Shown piece by piece: positions 1-10,160 of a stretch of DNA of 64,000 bases. Positions within the stretch are counted from its first letter, which is position 1, and every line of letters starts with the position of its first letter. A program made the position numbers and the translations under genes. Below the pieces are notes generated by a model that did no database searches, had not been told where the DNA came from, and saw nothing but the letters and a program-made list of their open reading frames with translations. The stretch is from contig NC_035175.2 of assembly GCF_001659605.2 (NCBI RefSeq), forward strand, positions 28,677,705 through 28,741,704, given 5' to 3'. Origin of the DNA: Manihot esculenta. Taxonomy: Eukaryota; Streptophyta; Magnoliopsida; Malpighiales; Euphorbiaceae.

Positions 1-1140
1 TTAATTATAAACTATAAATATAGTATAGTACGTAGGACCACTAATAACCTTTTTTTTTTTTTTTCCGATTCTTTTATTAAACCATCTCAATATAGAAACG
101 AATTAAATGTATCCGCTTTGAGAGGAATGTAGCAATTAATCATAAAAAGCAAAGAAAACTAATGTGAAAAAAAAAAGGAAATATATCATATGAAAATTTG
201 GATCTTGGAAACGGATTGAATCGGGCTGTCCAGTCCGATTCGGTTGGCGTGGATTCGATCTCAAAATCAACCGAGTTAAAAAAGATTTGTTAAAAAATAA
301 ATTTTTAATATTTAGACTCGACTTAACTTGTAATGAGACTGTAAATAAACGCAAATAATCTATTTTATTTTAAAATTTAAATTTAAATTAAAAAATAAAT
401 TAAATTTACACTAATAAATAAAGTTACACTATCAATAAATGATGAAAGTTATTATAATCAATAAATAAGTTTTAAACTCTATATATTTTTTTAAAATCTA
501 AATAAAATCTATTAAAATTATTTAAATAATAAAATAAATTTATTAAAAATATATAAAATAAAAAAATATCAATCAATATTATCTTGAATTTACAACATTT
601 AAATTTTATTTAGAAATTGATAGATCTTCTTTATTTTTTTTCACTCCACATCTTAAACTTTATGTATAAAAAAATAAAATTAATGAATAAAATGATGTTC
701 TAATATTTTTAGAATGGATAACCTAAAAACCAGTTCAGTTCAGTATATGCAGATTTTATTTTAAAACGGATCGAATAAAAAACGTATGATTTAAAAATGA
801 ATTTAAAATTCCTTATTTAAATTAAAAAAAAAGGGACAATCTCAAACTATGCGCGGAGCAATTCCGTTTCGGCAGCACGAGATATAATAAAAGTGGAATA
901 TTTGTTAATACTAGAGAAAGAGGTTCAAAGTTTACACAACGAAAGTTCTCTTTGTTCCATGCATGCAGCATGCCTAGCTATTTTCAATGCCTTCACACAA
1001 AACAAGGATACATATATATAGAGAGAGAGGGTCTACTCCAACCCTAATTAATGATCAAGAACAGACAACTAGCAGTTCTTTTGACTCTTATTTTCTTGCA
1101 CACATATATCTGAATATTCTGTAATGAGTAGAGGTCACTT
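1..1140. other. AT-rich intergenic DNA
   Basis: No supportable gene. The stretch is AT-rich with short poly-A/T runs. Words such as cggattgaatcgggc near 210-260 and acggatcgaat near 760 look like very old, degraded copies of the TTCGGTT-type MITE seen at 9718 and 40380, but they are too diverged to delimit. The part nearest the CEP gene (about 1000-1140) should contain its 3' UTR and polyadenylation region, because the gene is read on the minus strand. Confidence 0.5.
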
Positions 1141-1410
1141 TCAAGGAGCACCTGGTGGATCTTTATGACCTACACCAGGGCTATGTCCTGGACTTGTTGG
1201 CCTGAAAGCTTCAGACTCAGTATACTTGTAGCGATTTATACCATATAAGATGAAAGAAGGAGGTTTTGGGTTTCTTAGGGAAAGTTTATTAGGGAAAGGT
1301 GGCGGATGAATATGCAGCTGCCTTGAGGCCGCTTCTGCCAAATCCATTTGGAGGTGTAGGAGTATCACGACACCAGCAACTAAACTAAACAAGAAGGCCT
1401 TATTAGCCAT
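1141..1410 (-). CDS. C-terminally encoded peptide (CEP) precursor, 89 aa
   Basis: The 89-residue product has the three-part layout of a CEP pre-propeptide. Residues 1-28 are a signal peptide (basic start, hydrophobic LFSLVAGVVILLHL core, AEA/A cleavage-like site). Residues 29-67 are a proline-rich variable region. Residues 68-82, AFRPTSPGHSPGVGH, are a textbook 15-residue CEP domain, followed by a seven-residue tail. CEP peptides are known to be cut out, proline-hydroxylated and secreted, and to act through CEP-receptor leucine-rich-repeat kinases in nitrogen-demand signalling and root growth. The frame is open 20 codons further upstream (to 1470), but I chose the ATG at 1410 because the signal peptide begins there and the longer start would bury it. 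The gene is intronless, as is common in the family. It is the only non-transposon gene I can support in the window. Which CEP subgroup it belongs to is not clear. Confidence 0.86.
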   Translation of the reverse strand: MANKAFLFSLVAGVVILLHLQMDLAEAASRQLHIHPPPFPNKLSLRNPKPPSFILYGINRYKYTESEAFRPTSPGHSPGVGHKDPPGAP

Positions 1411-1526
1411 GTATGAATGATGGGGTTGCAATAGTAAGCTTAATTTGAGGTTTTGTTGTTGAATTTGCACAAATTTTCAAACTAGTTTTGATTTGGGTTG
1501 ATGCATTTATGAATATGGGTGAGAGT

Positions 1527-1560
1527 CTATTTAAAGTGTGAATTTGAATGGACCCACGTG
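1527..1560 (-). promoter_or_regulatory. CEP core promoter: TATA box and G-box
   Basis: On the minus strand a TATA-like CTTTAAATAG lies at 1527-1536, about 120 bp upstream of the chosen ATG. That allows a 5' UTR of roughly 90 nt. A perfect palindromic CACGTG G-box sits at 1555-1560, about 20 bp further upstream. G-boxes are known bZIP/bHLH sites. Their use here is inference. Confidence 0.55.
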
Positions 1561-1599
1561 AAGCCTAACTATCTATTAATTGCAAGTGACATAAAATAA

Positions 1600-2290
1600 G
1601 GTTTTGGAAGGCATATATCAATATTGAAGGCAAAGCATGCGAATAGTTTCTAAAAAAGGCAAGTTTCGAGAGCTTGATTTATTCCAAACTAAGGGCTGTT
1701 TCAGAACCATTCATTCAAAATTATATTGAATTTATAAGGAAAGGTAGGGATGATGATAAGACAACACCATCAACATGCTTAAAGATTTATGGTTTGTTTA
1801 ATAATTACTAAGTTGATGAGGCCAACACTGAATCAGAAAACATATTCTCTGTCTCTTTTTGATATTGCAAAATGCTTTTTCCACTAAACATATTAGGGAT
1901 TTGTTAAAAATTTTTACCTTTTTTTTCAACATCAGTTGCTTCTTTTAATAAGAGGTTTGAATCTGAAAACCTCATGACAATTACAAATAAAGTTGATGTG
2001 ATAGGCACTTACATTCTGCATGAATTGGATTATCTTCGGTATGATATAATACATGCAATTTAATGAATGTTGCAATATAATGTAATGCATTAATATTACA
2101 TTATTTTTGGTTGCAAATGAAATATAAGCAAAATAGTACAATAAAATAAAATATAAAATATAAGTAATGTAATACAACAAAAGTTTTTATTCTAATATCA
2201 AGTTTATTTATTATGGTAGTGGTGGCGGTAGTCAGATAGTAGTAATGATGGTAGTTCTAATGGTGGTGGTGGTGTTAGTGTGGGGTGCTT
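1600..2290. other. Intergenic DNA with a GGT-rich microsatellite
   Basis: No gene is supported. Most of it is AT-rich. From about 2211 to 2283 there is an imperfect ggtggtg/ggtagt trinucleotide run on the plus strand. The open frame at 1932-2180 on the minus strand is a low-complexity Tyr/Ile-rich reading of AT-rich DNA and was not accepted. Confidence 0.5.
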
Positions 2291-2292
2291 GA

Positions 2293-2400
2293 GATGATAA
2301 TCTTAAGATTCAATAGATCCTGGATGAAGGACACATGTATAGGCTTCGTCAAGATGTCCATGACGGCTACTTGGGTGGATATTGCAAAACTAAATATATT
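2293..2400 (-). pseudogene. Ty1/copia RNase H C-terminal fragment
   Basis: Read on the minus strand, about 35 codons give QVAVMDILTKPIHVSFIQDLL, close to the conserved end of copia RNase H (QVADIxTKPL, where the polyprotein stops). No upstream pol sequence is visible to the right because another element's LTR begins there. It is a truncated remnant of a minus-strand copia element, unrelated in orientation to the gag fragment at 3038. Confidence 0.45.
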
Positions 2401-3301
2401 AGAAGACTAGTGGGTTGCCACCACTAGCATTCAAATGGTAAAACTGGTAAAGGATCGAAGTAAATTCTCCGGGGGAGAAGATAAAAATGAGAAATAAAGA
2501 GTTGTAAAAAGGGATAATAAGGAGTGACTTTTATATTTGTTACGTGTAATCTCGTCAAAAAGAGGTTGAGATCACGCCTAAAGATCAGCTCAAGAACGTG
2601 TCCATTTCAACCTAAATTTGGTTACAGCAACAACCGAAAAAGCAGAGACATGGCATGAAGCTAAGATTAATTTTAGTGTAGTTTTTTTTTCACTTGAATT
2701 AGTCAAGTCAATCCGTCTATTCAAGAGGTGTATCACGTTGAATAAAGTGTGTTCTTTTTCCATCAAGAATAATCTATCTGGACTCCATCCTTTGCTTCGT
2801 GTCTTCTCCCCAAGAAAACCAGCAAACACAGTTTTATTTTGTTTCGTTCTGAGACTTGTTTTAAAACCTACAATTGGTATCAGAGTCTAGAGCACTATTG
2901 TATGCCAAAAATATGTCAGGTAATGATTCATCCACGAGCGCCATTGGAGATGACAATGGAAATCAAAACGTAACATCGAAATGAGATTGCCAACAAGAGA
3001 AAGAAGTATTTCACTGTAGTACCCTTAGTTAACAAAAATGAATTACTCAGTGTGGGCAATCAAAATGGAGGTATACATGCAGGCTCAAAGTGTATGGGAT
3101 GTTGTGGAATCCGAAGGCCCTATTGATCCACGAATGGTTCGAATGGCACTAGTCGCTATATTTCAAGGCATTAGTGAGGAGACACTACTGCAATTAGGAT
3201 CCAAGAAGTCCGCAAAGGAAGCTTGGGACGCGCTGAAAATGACGCGTGGAGAATGGAAAGCACGTGGTGAAACTTCAGGCACAGATGAAAAACGATCAAA
3301 A
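2400..3301 (+). mobile_element. Ty1/copia 5' end (LTR, PBS, gag), truncated
   Basis: A probable LTR ends at about 2872 (…ctaca). It is followed by TTGGTATCAGAG at 2875-2886, the tRNA-Met-type primer-binding site used by many plant copia elements, then a short leader and gag. The left end of the LTR could not be fixed. The element is interrupted at 3302 by the LTR of a gypsy element. No continuation of the copia was found to the right of that element, so the rest has been lost. Confidence 0.6.
3038..3301 (+). pseudogene. Ty1/copia gag N-terminal fragment
   Basis: The frame starting at 3038 gives NYSVWAIKMEVYMQAQ, VWDVVE, IFQGISEETLLQLGSKKSAKEAWDALK. This is the typical start of the copia gag domain (UBN2/Retrotran_gag family, capsid protein of the virus-like particle). 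After DALKM the frame appears shifted: another frame reads KHVVKLQAQMKND, which fits copia gag better. At 3302 the sequence changes abruptly into a gypsy LTR. No zinc knuckle or pol is attached. It is non-functional. Confidence 0.72.
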
Positions 3302-5434
3302 TGTAACAACCCGGAAACCGGACCGCTACCGGCGCTAGGATCCAGATCGACTTAAGGTCGCCGGGACCCGTAGCAAGCCTACTATACTCTCTGAGTACCT
3401 GTAAAATCCCATACATGATCATACATTTTCTGTAAAAACATAAAATTTTGCTCTGTACCAAGGCTCAACCTGTGCATGCACTAACTCTGTACTACAGAAT
3501 CCCTTACTAGAGCCCTCATCATTGCTCTAGACGGGTTAAAACTCATACAATGTTAAGCCTGGTTCTCATACTCATACAAACACATTTACATAAAACCAAT
3601 CATGTATACAAAAAGGGACTTACAAATAATTTGGGTCAAGCACACTACTACACTCTATACAATACTAATACATCTCTTTACAATATAATACATGTCCACA
3701 CTATGCTATTACAAAACTCTTTACTCTTTCTGTACCTAGCTGAACTCCCCCTGAACTCTGAACCTGCAAGACTGGGATTAAGGGAGAGGGGTGAGCTATA
3801 CTAGCCCAGTGAGTAGAACAGTAAAACATGTTAAGAAACATGCTCAAATGAAGTGCATCATATCACAGACAATTCACAGCAAAGATGAATGTGTTACCAA
3901 TAGTCTCGACATCCTGTACTCGTGCCAGGGCGTAGAATGGGCACCTGGTCTTCCTCATACCTCGTGCCAGGGCGTAGAATGGGCACCTGGTCTTTCTCAT
4001 ACCTCGTGCCAGGGCGTAGAATGGGCACCTGGTCTTTCTCAGAGACTAATGGATCATCCACTCTTCATCCACATCAACAACATAGAATGCAATGCAACAT
4101 ATTCGTAAATTCTAATGCAATCAACCTATTGCATATTCATGGTGCATGAAACATGCTAAAAGCATTTGATTTCTCAATTAAAAAGATTAAGTTTAGTTCC
4201 ACTCACCTCTGGCTGACTCTGAACTGACTCTGAAGCAGTGCTCACTGCTGATCTCTTTAGTTCCTCTGGTCCGTTCCTACACAGATGGACTTAAATGAGG
4301 GACCAAACTAACTCAAGAAAAACTCTACAAACCTCCCCAAGAACCCCCTAAAACATCCTAAAACAATCAAGGAAAACATGCAAAAGAAGGCTGGGCAGGG
4401 CACTTTCGGCGGTAGGTTCGGCGGCCGAAAGTCTCTTCCAGAGCCGAAACTCAGGCACTTTCGGCGGCACTTCGGCTGCCGAAAGTCCTCTCCAGAGACG
4501 AAAGTCCCCAACCTTCGGTGACAACTTCGGCGGCCAAACCCCCCCTCCAGAGCCGAAAGTCCAAACTTTCGGGGGCGAGCTTAGGCAGCCGAAACCACCT
4601 CCTTAGCATGTTCGGCGGCCGAACCTTCCTTCGGCGGCCGAAACTGGGTTCTCCAGTAAGGCAGAGCCCTGCTCCACTTCATGCAAAAATCACCCAACTT
4701 CACTCAAACATGCAAACCACCACTCCACAACACACATATACTCAAGTATATGCACAAAGGGGTCCACAACTACCTTAAAACCCCCAACAAACATCACAAC
4801 TCAACACATAAACATGCTTTGACCAAAAATCAACCAAAAACTCAACTTAACTTAAACATGCATCTCTACCCATAAAAACTCCATAAAACCTTCATAAATC
4901 AAGAAAAGAAGTTAAGGATCTTCACTTACCTCTGGAAAACAAGTGAATAAACGATCCTAACATGGAGATATGGAGCAACTCTCTCCCAAAGTCTCCAAAC
5001 TTCAAAACCTTGGTTTTTAGCTCAAAACCTTCAAACAATCATGAAAACTTATCAAAACTTTGAAAGATTTGAAGAAAACATGAAAATCACCCAAGGAAGA
5101 TCATGGTCTCACCTCAGAGGTAGAAATGGAAGGAAATCCTTATCCATTCACCGACCTATGGCCTTTTATAGGTGGCTGGCCAGACCACCTTCGGCGGCCA
5201 AACGTGAAGCCAAACTCATGCATGTTCGGCGGCCGAACCTCACTTTCGGCGGCTGAACCTGGCATTTCTTCCTTGGTTCTTTTCTTTCAAAACTCATTTC
5301 CTTTTACACTTAAAACATTAAAACATACTAAAACTCTTTAGAAAAACATATCTATTACCCTTCTAGAGGATTCCGACATCCTGGATTCCACCGGAAAGTA
5401 GAATTCCGATGCCGGACTCTAGCCGGGTATTACA
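3302..5434 (-). repeat. 3' LTR of truncated Tekay-like element (about 2.13 kb)
   Basis: On the minus strand the LTR opens TGTAATACCCGG and closes GGGTTGTTACA, the same ends as the LTRs at 21120, 28739, 45861 and 59761. In reading order it has TTCGGCGGC words (about 5190-5250), a TATA box CCTATAAAAGGC (5161-5172), a splice-donor-like AG/GTAAGT (near 4928), a dense field of TTCGGC/GCCGAA words (about 4400-4660), an acceptor-like TGTGTAG (near 4278), a second donor-like AG/GTGAGT (near 4206), and three tandem copies of a roughly 47-bp unit (about 3920-4040). Open frames inside it (FGGRFGGR-type peptides) only translate the repeated words. Confidence 0.88.
3918..4041 (-). repeat. Three tandem copies of a 47-bp LTR unit
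   Basis: The unit contains gtgccagggcgtagaatggg (plus strand) followed by cacctggtctttctcatacct, repeated three times almost without change. Diverged versions of the same unit, also about three per LTR, recur at the matching place in all other Tekay-family LTRs of the window, so the array is a feature of the family and not a local event. Confidence 0.85.
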
Positions 5435-5436
5435 TT

Positions 5437-5447
5437 CTCCCCCCCTT
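5437..5447 (-). promoter_or_regulatory. Polypurine tract
   Basis: The minus strand reads AAGGGGGGGAG directly before the LTR start TGTAATACC. This is the polypurine tract that primes plus-strand DNA synthesis in LTR retrotransposons. The same tract flanks the LTR at 23400-23410. Confidence 0.8.
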
Positions 5448-5511
5448 AAGAACATTCGTCCCCGAATGTTCCTCAAATAATTAAACACATAAAAAGGAGG
5501 AAAAACTAACC

Positions 5512-6954
5512 TCAAAACAGATATGGATATTGCTGGACCATAGACTCCCGTGTCTCCCAGGTGCACTCTTCTAGATTATGGTGGTTCCAAAGGACTTTCA
5601 CCATCGGAATTTCCTTGTTCCTCAGCTTCCTGATCTGCATGTCTAGGATCCGCACTGGCTGCTCTACATAGGTGAGATCTCCAAGGATCTCTACATCAGG
5701 TTCACTAAGAACCTTACTCGGATCTGACACGAACTTTCGTAGCATGGAAACATGGAATACCGGGTGAATTCTTTCCATAGAAGCAGGTAAATCCAGCTTA
5801 TACGATACACTCCAGATCTTTTGCAAGATCTCAAAGGGTCCAATGTACCGTGGAGCTAGCTTACCCTTCCTTCTAAAACGAACCACTCCCTTCATTGGAG
5901 ACACCTTCAGCAATACTATATCACCCTCCTGAAACTCTATCTGCTTTCTGCGGACATCTGCATAACTTTTCTGCCTGCTCACAGCAGCTCTAATTCTCTC
6001 TCTGATAATGGGCACCACTCTACTGGTGATCTCTACTAACTCTGGCCCTGCAAGAGCCTTCTCTCCCACTTCTTCCCAGCAAACAGGTGATCTGCACTTC
6101 CTCCCATACAAGGCTTCATAAGGAGCCATCCCGATGCTAGCATGATGGCTGTTATTGTAGACAAACTCCACCAAAGGTAGATGCTGCCTCCAAGAACCGC
6201 CAAAATCTAACACACACATTCTAAGCATATCCTCTATGGTCTGGATGGTCCTCTCTGACTGTCCATCAGTCTGTGGATGGAAAGCAGTGCTAAAATCCAA
6301 CCTTGTGCCCATAGCACTCTGTAGACTCCGCCAAAATCTGGAGGTGAACTGAGGTCCTCTATCTGATACTATAGACACTGGAACCCCATGCAACCTTACT
6401 ATCTCCTCCAAATAAACCTGTGCCAACTTATCCACAGAGTAAGTACTCCTAACAGGGATGAAATGAGCAGATTTAGTCAGTCTGTCCACAATCACCCATA
6501 TGGAGTCTAGTCTGTTGGACGCTGCCGGTAATCCCACCACAAAATCCATAGCTATGTTCTCCCATTTCCACTCTGGAATCGGCAGTGGGTTAAGCATTCC
6601 AGCCGGCTTCTGATGTTCCAGTTTCACCATTTGACAAACCTCACAGGCGGACACAAACTGTGCCACTTCTTTCTTCATAGCTGGCCACCAATACACCCTT
6701 TTCAGATCCTGATACATCTTGATGGTTCCAGAGTGAACACTGTACCTAGCATTACGAGCTTCCCTCATAATGTCACCCTTCAGATTAATGTCATCTGGTA
6801 CACATAGTCGATTCCCATAGCGGAGGATCCCTTGGTTGTCAAATCTGAACTCTGCACTATTGCCCGACTGAACAGTCCTGGCAATTTTTACTAACTCAGG
6901 GTCCTCATGCTGTTTCTGAGCTACCTGCTCCAGGAACATAGGTGTCACTCGCAT
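5512..6954 (-). pseudogene. Tekay-like integrase with C-terminal chromodomain
   Basis: A 480-codon open segment of the pol polyprotein. It runs through the end of the RNase H/integrase linker, the HHCC zinc-binding domain (…YWWPAMKKEV…CEVCQMV), and the catalytic core with the DDE triad visible (MDFVVGLP, SDRGPQF, QSERTIQ). The integrase C-terminal domain (GPFEIL motif) follows, and the last about 50 residues ([13 protein letters not shown]…CTWETRESM) resemble a chromodomain. A chromodomain places the element among chromoviruses, which use it to target chromatin. The segment follows RNase H in the same frame but is separated from it by an amber codon at 6955-6957, where the complete copy at 21120-31049 has glutamine. 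It cannot be made from an intact polyprotein. Confidence 0.9.
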
Positions 6955-7500
6955 CTATGCTATCAACGCACCCGTACCAAACAACTCTAGCTGTAGCCCT
7001 TCGTCGATGAGCTTATAAAACTCCATCACCACTGGTCTTCTCTCTGCTGCTATATGGGATAAACTGCCAAGTGATTTCCGGCTTAGGGCGTCTGCCACAA
7101 CATTCGCCTTACCTGGATGATACTGGATCTTACAATCATAGTCACTGAGCAGTTCTACCCATCTTCTCTGCCTCAAATTCAGCTCTCTCTGACTCAAGAT
7201 GTACTGTAAACTCTTATGATCTGTGAAGATCTCACATTTAACCCCATAAAGGTAATGCCTCCACATCTTGAGTGCAAAGATAACTGCTGCCATCTCTAGG
7301 TCATGGGTGGGGTAATTCAACTCATGCTTCTTCAGCTGTCTAGAAGTATAAGCAATCACCCTATCATTCTGCATCAAAACACAACCCAATCCCACTCTGG
7401 ACGCATCACAGAATACTGTGAAGTCCTTATTACTGACGGGCAGAGCTAACACCGGTGTTGATATTAATCTTCTCTTTAGCTCTTCGAAGCTCTCTTCATA
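6955..7500 (-). pseudogene. Tekay-like RNase H segment
   Basis: The open part 7452-6955 codes for RNase H with its acidic residues in place: [24 protein letters not shown] and FTDHKSLQY. It ends with the [10 protein letters not shown] motif typical of the RNase H/integrase boundary. The domain degrades the RNA strand of the RNA-DNA hybrid during reverse transcription. An ochre codon at 7501-7503 cuts it off from RT and an amber codon at 6955-6957 cuts it off from integrase. The frame is otherwise continuous, so these are point changes and not frameshifts. Confidence 0.88.
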
Positions 7501-9081
7501 TTAATCAGACCAGACAAACTTCTGGTTCTTCTTTGTTAGTTTGGTCATAGGAGCAGCTATCTTCGAGAAGTCCTGAACGAACCTCCTGTAGTAACCTGCC
7601 AAACCCAAAAAGCTTTTGATCTCTGTCACTGATGTGGGTTTGGGCCAGTTAGCCACAGCCTCTGTCTTCTTGGGGTCAACCTTAATACCTTCTGCTGACA
7701 CTACATGCCCCAAGAATGAAATGCTCCTCAACCAAAACTCACACTTAGAGAACTTGGCATACAAGCCATGCTCTCTCAGTGTCTGCAGAACTGTCCTCAG
7801 ATGATGGGCATGCTCCTCTGCATCTCTGGAATACACTAAGATATCATCGATGAAGACAATAACAAAGTGATCCAGATACTGGCTGAAAACTCTGTTCATA
7901 AGGTCCATGAATGCTGCAGGGGCGTTAGTCAACTCAAACGGCATTACTAAGAACTCATAATGCCCATATCTGGTCCTGAAAGCTGTCTTTGGTACATCTG
8001 CCTCTCTGACTCTCAGCTGGTGGTACCCGGACCTCAGATCTATTTTAGAGAAACAACCTGCTCCAGCTAGCTGGTCAAATAGATCGTCGATCCTAGGTAG
8101 GGGATACTTATTCTTGGTAGTGACCTTGTTCAACTGTCTATAGTCGATACAAAGTCTGAGGGATCCATCCTTCTTTCTGACAAATAACATTGGAGCACCC
8201 CAAGGTGAGGTACTAGGGCGGATGAAACCCTTATCTACCAACTCCTGCAACTGCTCTTTCAGCTCTTTTAGCTCTGCTGGCGCCATCCTGTAGGGAGGAA
8301 TAGAGATAGGTCTGGTACCAGGCATCAATTCTATTTCAAACTCTATCTCCCTATCAGGTGGTAGTCCTGGAAGCTCGTCTGGGAAGACGTCTGGAAATTC
8401 TCTGACTACTGGTACTGATGCTGATTCCCTAACCTGACTATCTAGCTCTCTCACATGAGCTAGAAACCCCTGACAACCCCTCCTAAGCAACCTACGAGCC
8501 TGAAGGGCTGAGATCAAACCTCTGGGTGTACCCCTCCTGTCTCCTCTAAAGACACACTCTGACCCATCCTGGTCTCTGAGACTAACTACCTTGTCCCTGC
8601 AGTCCAAGGTAGCACCAAACGTAGATAGCCAATCCAACCCTAGAATGACATCAAAATCCGTCAAATCTAGAACCACAAGGTCAGCTGGAAGGCATCTGCC
8701 CTCTATGAACACTGGACTGAAACGACAGACTGACTCCGCCACTGATGGGTCATATTTGGGTCCACTGACCCAGAGAGGACACTCCAACTCAGAGACTATC
8801 AGACCCAACCTCTCTACGGCTCTAGAAGCAATGAAGGAATGAGAAGCACCGGGATCCATCAAAGCATACACATCAGAACACCCAATGATGAGATTACTTG
8901 ACACCACTGTGTTCGACGTGTTTGCCTCCTCCTGTGTCACAGTGAAGATCCATGCTGGGGCTATCGGACCTCCACCTCGGGAACCTGCTGCTGAAGAAAA
9001 GGCTGACCCTCTCCCTCTACCTCTGCCACTACTCTGAGGCATGGCTGAAGCTGCTGGCTGAGCCACACTGTCAGAAGTCAT
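7501..9081 (-). pseudogene. Tekay-like aspartic protease and reverse transcriptase
   Basis: A 526-codon open segment. Residues 70-90 hold the protease active site [11 protein letters not shown] (Asp about 76). RT follows from about residue 260 ([25 protein letters not shown]) to the catalytic FIDD at about 410-413 and the SFLGHV and [11 protein letters not shown] motifs. The conserved RT motif MPFGLTNAP reads MPFELTNAP, a glycine-to-glutamate change from a single G-to-A transition. The annotated start is only the first ATG of what remains: the zinc-knuckle gag part is missing and a stop codon lies immediately upstream of that ATG. It ends at an ochre codon where the intact sister copy has glutamine. 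Confidence 0.9.
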
Positions 9082-9717
9082 CTACTTGTAGGTTCTTGAT
9101 AGAACATAAGGCAAAATTTTTTTTTTTCTTTTCTTTAAAAAGCCTTTTTTAAATAATCAATATTTTTAGTTTGCGATTTTGCATCACAAACTTAAATCAT
9201 AATTATATATTTCTTTTGGATAAAAATTTCAGAGTTTGTACTAATTCATATTTATAGTTAAAATTTTAAATTTTGGATGATAAATTTAAATATTTTAAAT
9301 TATTCATAATTATGAACAAATTTAATTTAGAAAATTTATTGTTAAATTAGAATATAATCCCTAAAATTTCCTTTAATTAATAAAGCAAGAAATGAAAATA
9401 AGTTAATTTTTCTCATATTGTTTTCTGTTTAATTTGAAGAAAAAATAAAATAAACTTATTTCTTTCCATTTCTATACACAATGGCGGAAAATAAAAGAGG
9501 CAAACAGAAAAAGAATTCCCTCATTTATTTTCCTTCCTTCACTATATAATTTCTAAACAGAGTGTTACAGTATAATTAAATAAAGCATATATACTCTATC
9601 TTGTGTTCAAAATTTATTTAATAGAATGGAGCAGCTAAAATTTCAATTTAAACAAAATCACTTGCTTTAAAAATTAAAATTTGTACATGAAATACAAAAT
9701 TTTTAATTTTATACATT

Positions 9718-10160
9718 AAGAGTGAGCATTCGGTCAGTTCAGTTCAAAATCGAACCGAACTGAATAAACCAAAAATTAAAATTTTAGTATTTATAAAAAT
9801 TAAACCCAATCAATTTTGGTCAGAAATCAAATTGAATTGAATCGGTCTGATTTGATTTGATTCGGTTTAGTTTAATCGGTTTGAATTTTTAATAATTTTT
9901 TTATTTTTATCCATTTATTTTTAGTATTTTAAAATTTAATTAGAATATTTTTAACATTAATATAATTTAATCTTACTATATTATTGAAAATAATATATTA
10001 TTATCACTAATCAGTTCGATTTGATTTTTTTGATTTTTTTCAAATTAAAACTGAATCGAATTGAAATAATAGAAAATTTTGAAATTAAAAATCAAATCGA
10101 ATCGAAATAAATAAAAAATTAATTTGATCGATTTTTTCGATTTGAAGCGAATACTGTAAA
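9718..10160. repeat. MITE-like repeat, copy 1 (TTCGGTT/AACCGAA type)
   Basis: About 440 bp, starting gtgagcattcggtcagttc and ending gaagcgaatactg. The interior matches the repeat at 40380-40860 almost throughout (for example tttagtattttaaaatttaatta and ctatattattgaaaataatat). In copy 2 the right end reads gaaccgaatattgctcac, an inverted match to the left end of copy 1. That suggests terminal inverted repeats of about 15-20 bp and a non-autonomous DNA transposon. There is no coding capacity. Family assignment is open. Confidence 0.55.

Larger units (their letters stand above)
3302..9110 (-). mobile_element. Tekay/Del-like chromovirus, 5'-truncated
   Basis: A minus-strand Ty3/gypsy element. 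It has a 3' LTR at 3302-5434, a polypurine tract beside it, and pol (protease, RT, RNase H, integrase, chromodomain) at 5512-9081. Gag and the 5' LTR are missing: similarity to the complete copy at 21120-31049 stops at about 9085, just after the gag zinc-knuckle region. AT-rich DNA follows. The bases left of the LTR are CAAAA (3297-3301), and CAAAA also occurs at about 9112. That could be a target-site duplication around an internally deleted element, but in a poly-A/T setting this is weak. Confidence 0.85.

Noticed and set aside
1411..1470. The longer N-terminus of the CEP frame (20 extra residues)
   Set aside because: Gln/Leu/His-rich, and it would place the signal peptide internally. The ATG at 1410 gives a normal signal peptide.
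4308..5341. Several open frames with FGGRFGGRK/PPKVP-type peptides, and equivalents at 22350-23247, 29833-30896, 48242-48841 and 60619-60816
   Set aside because: They translate the TTCGGC/GCCGAA words of the Tekay-family LTR in all frames and on both strands. Non-coding.
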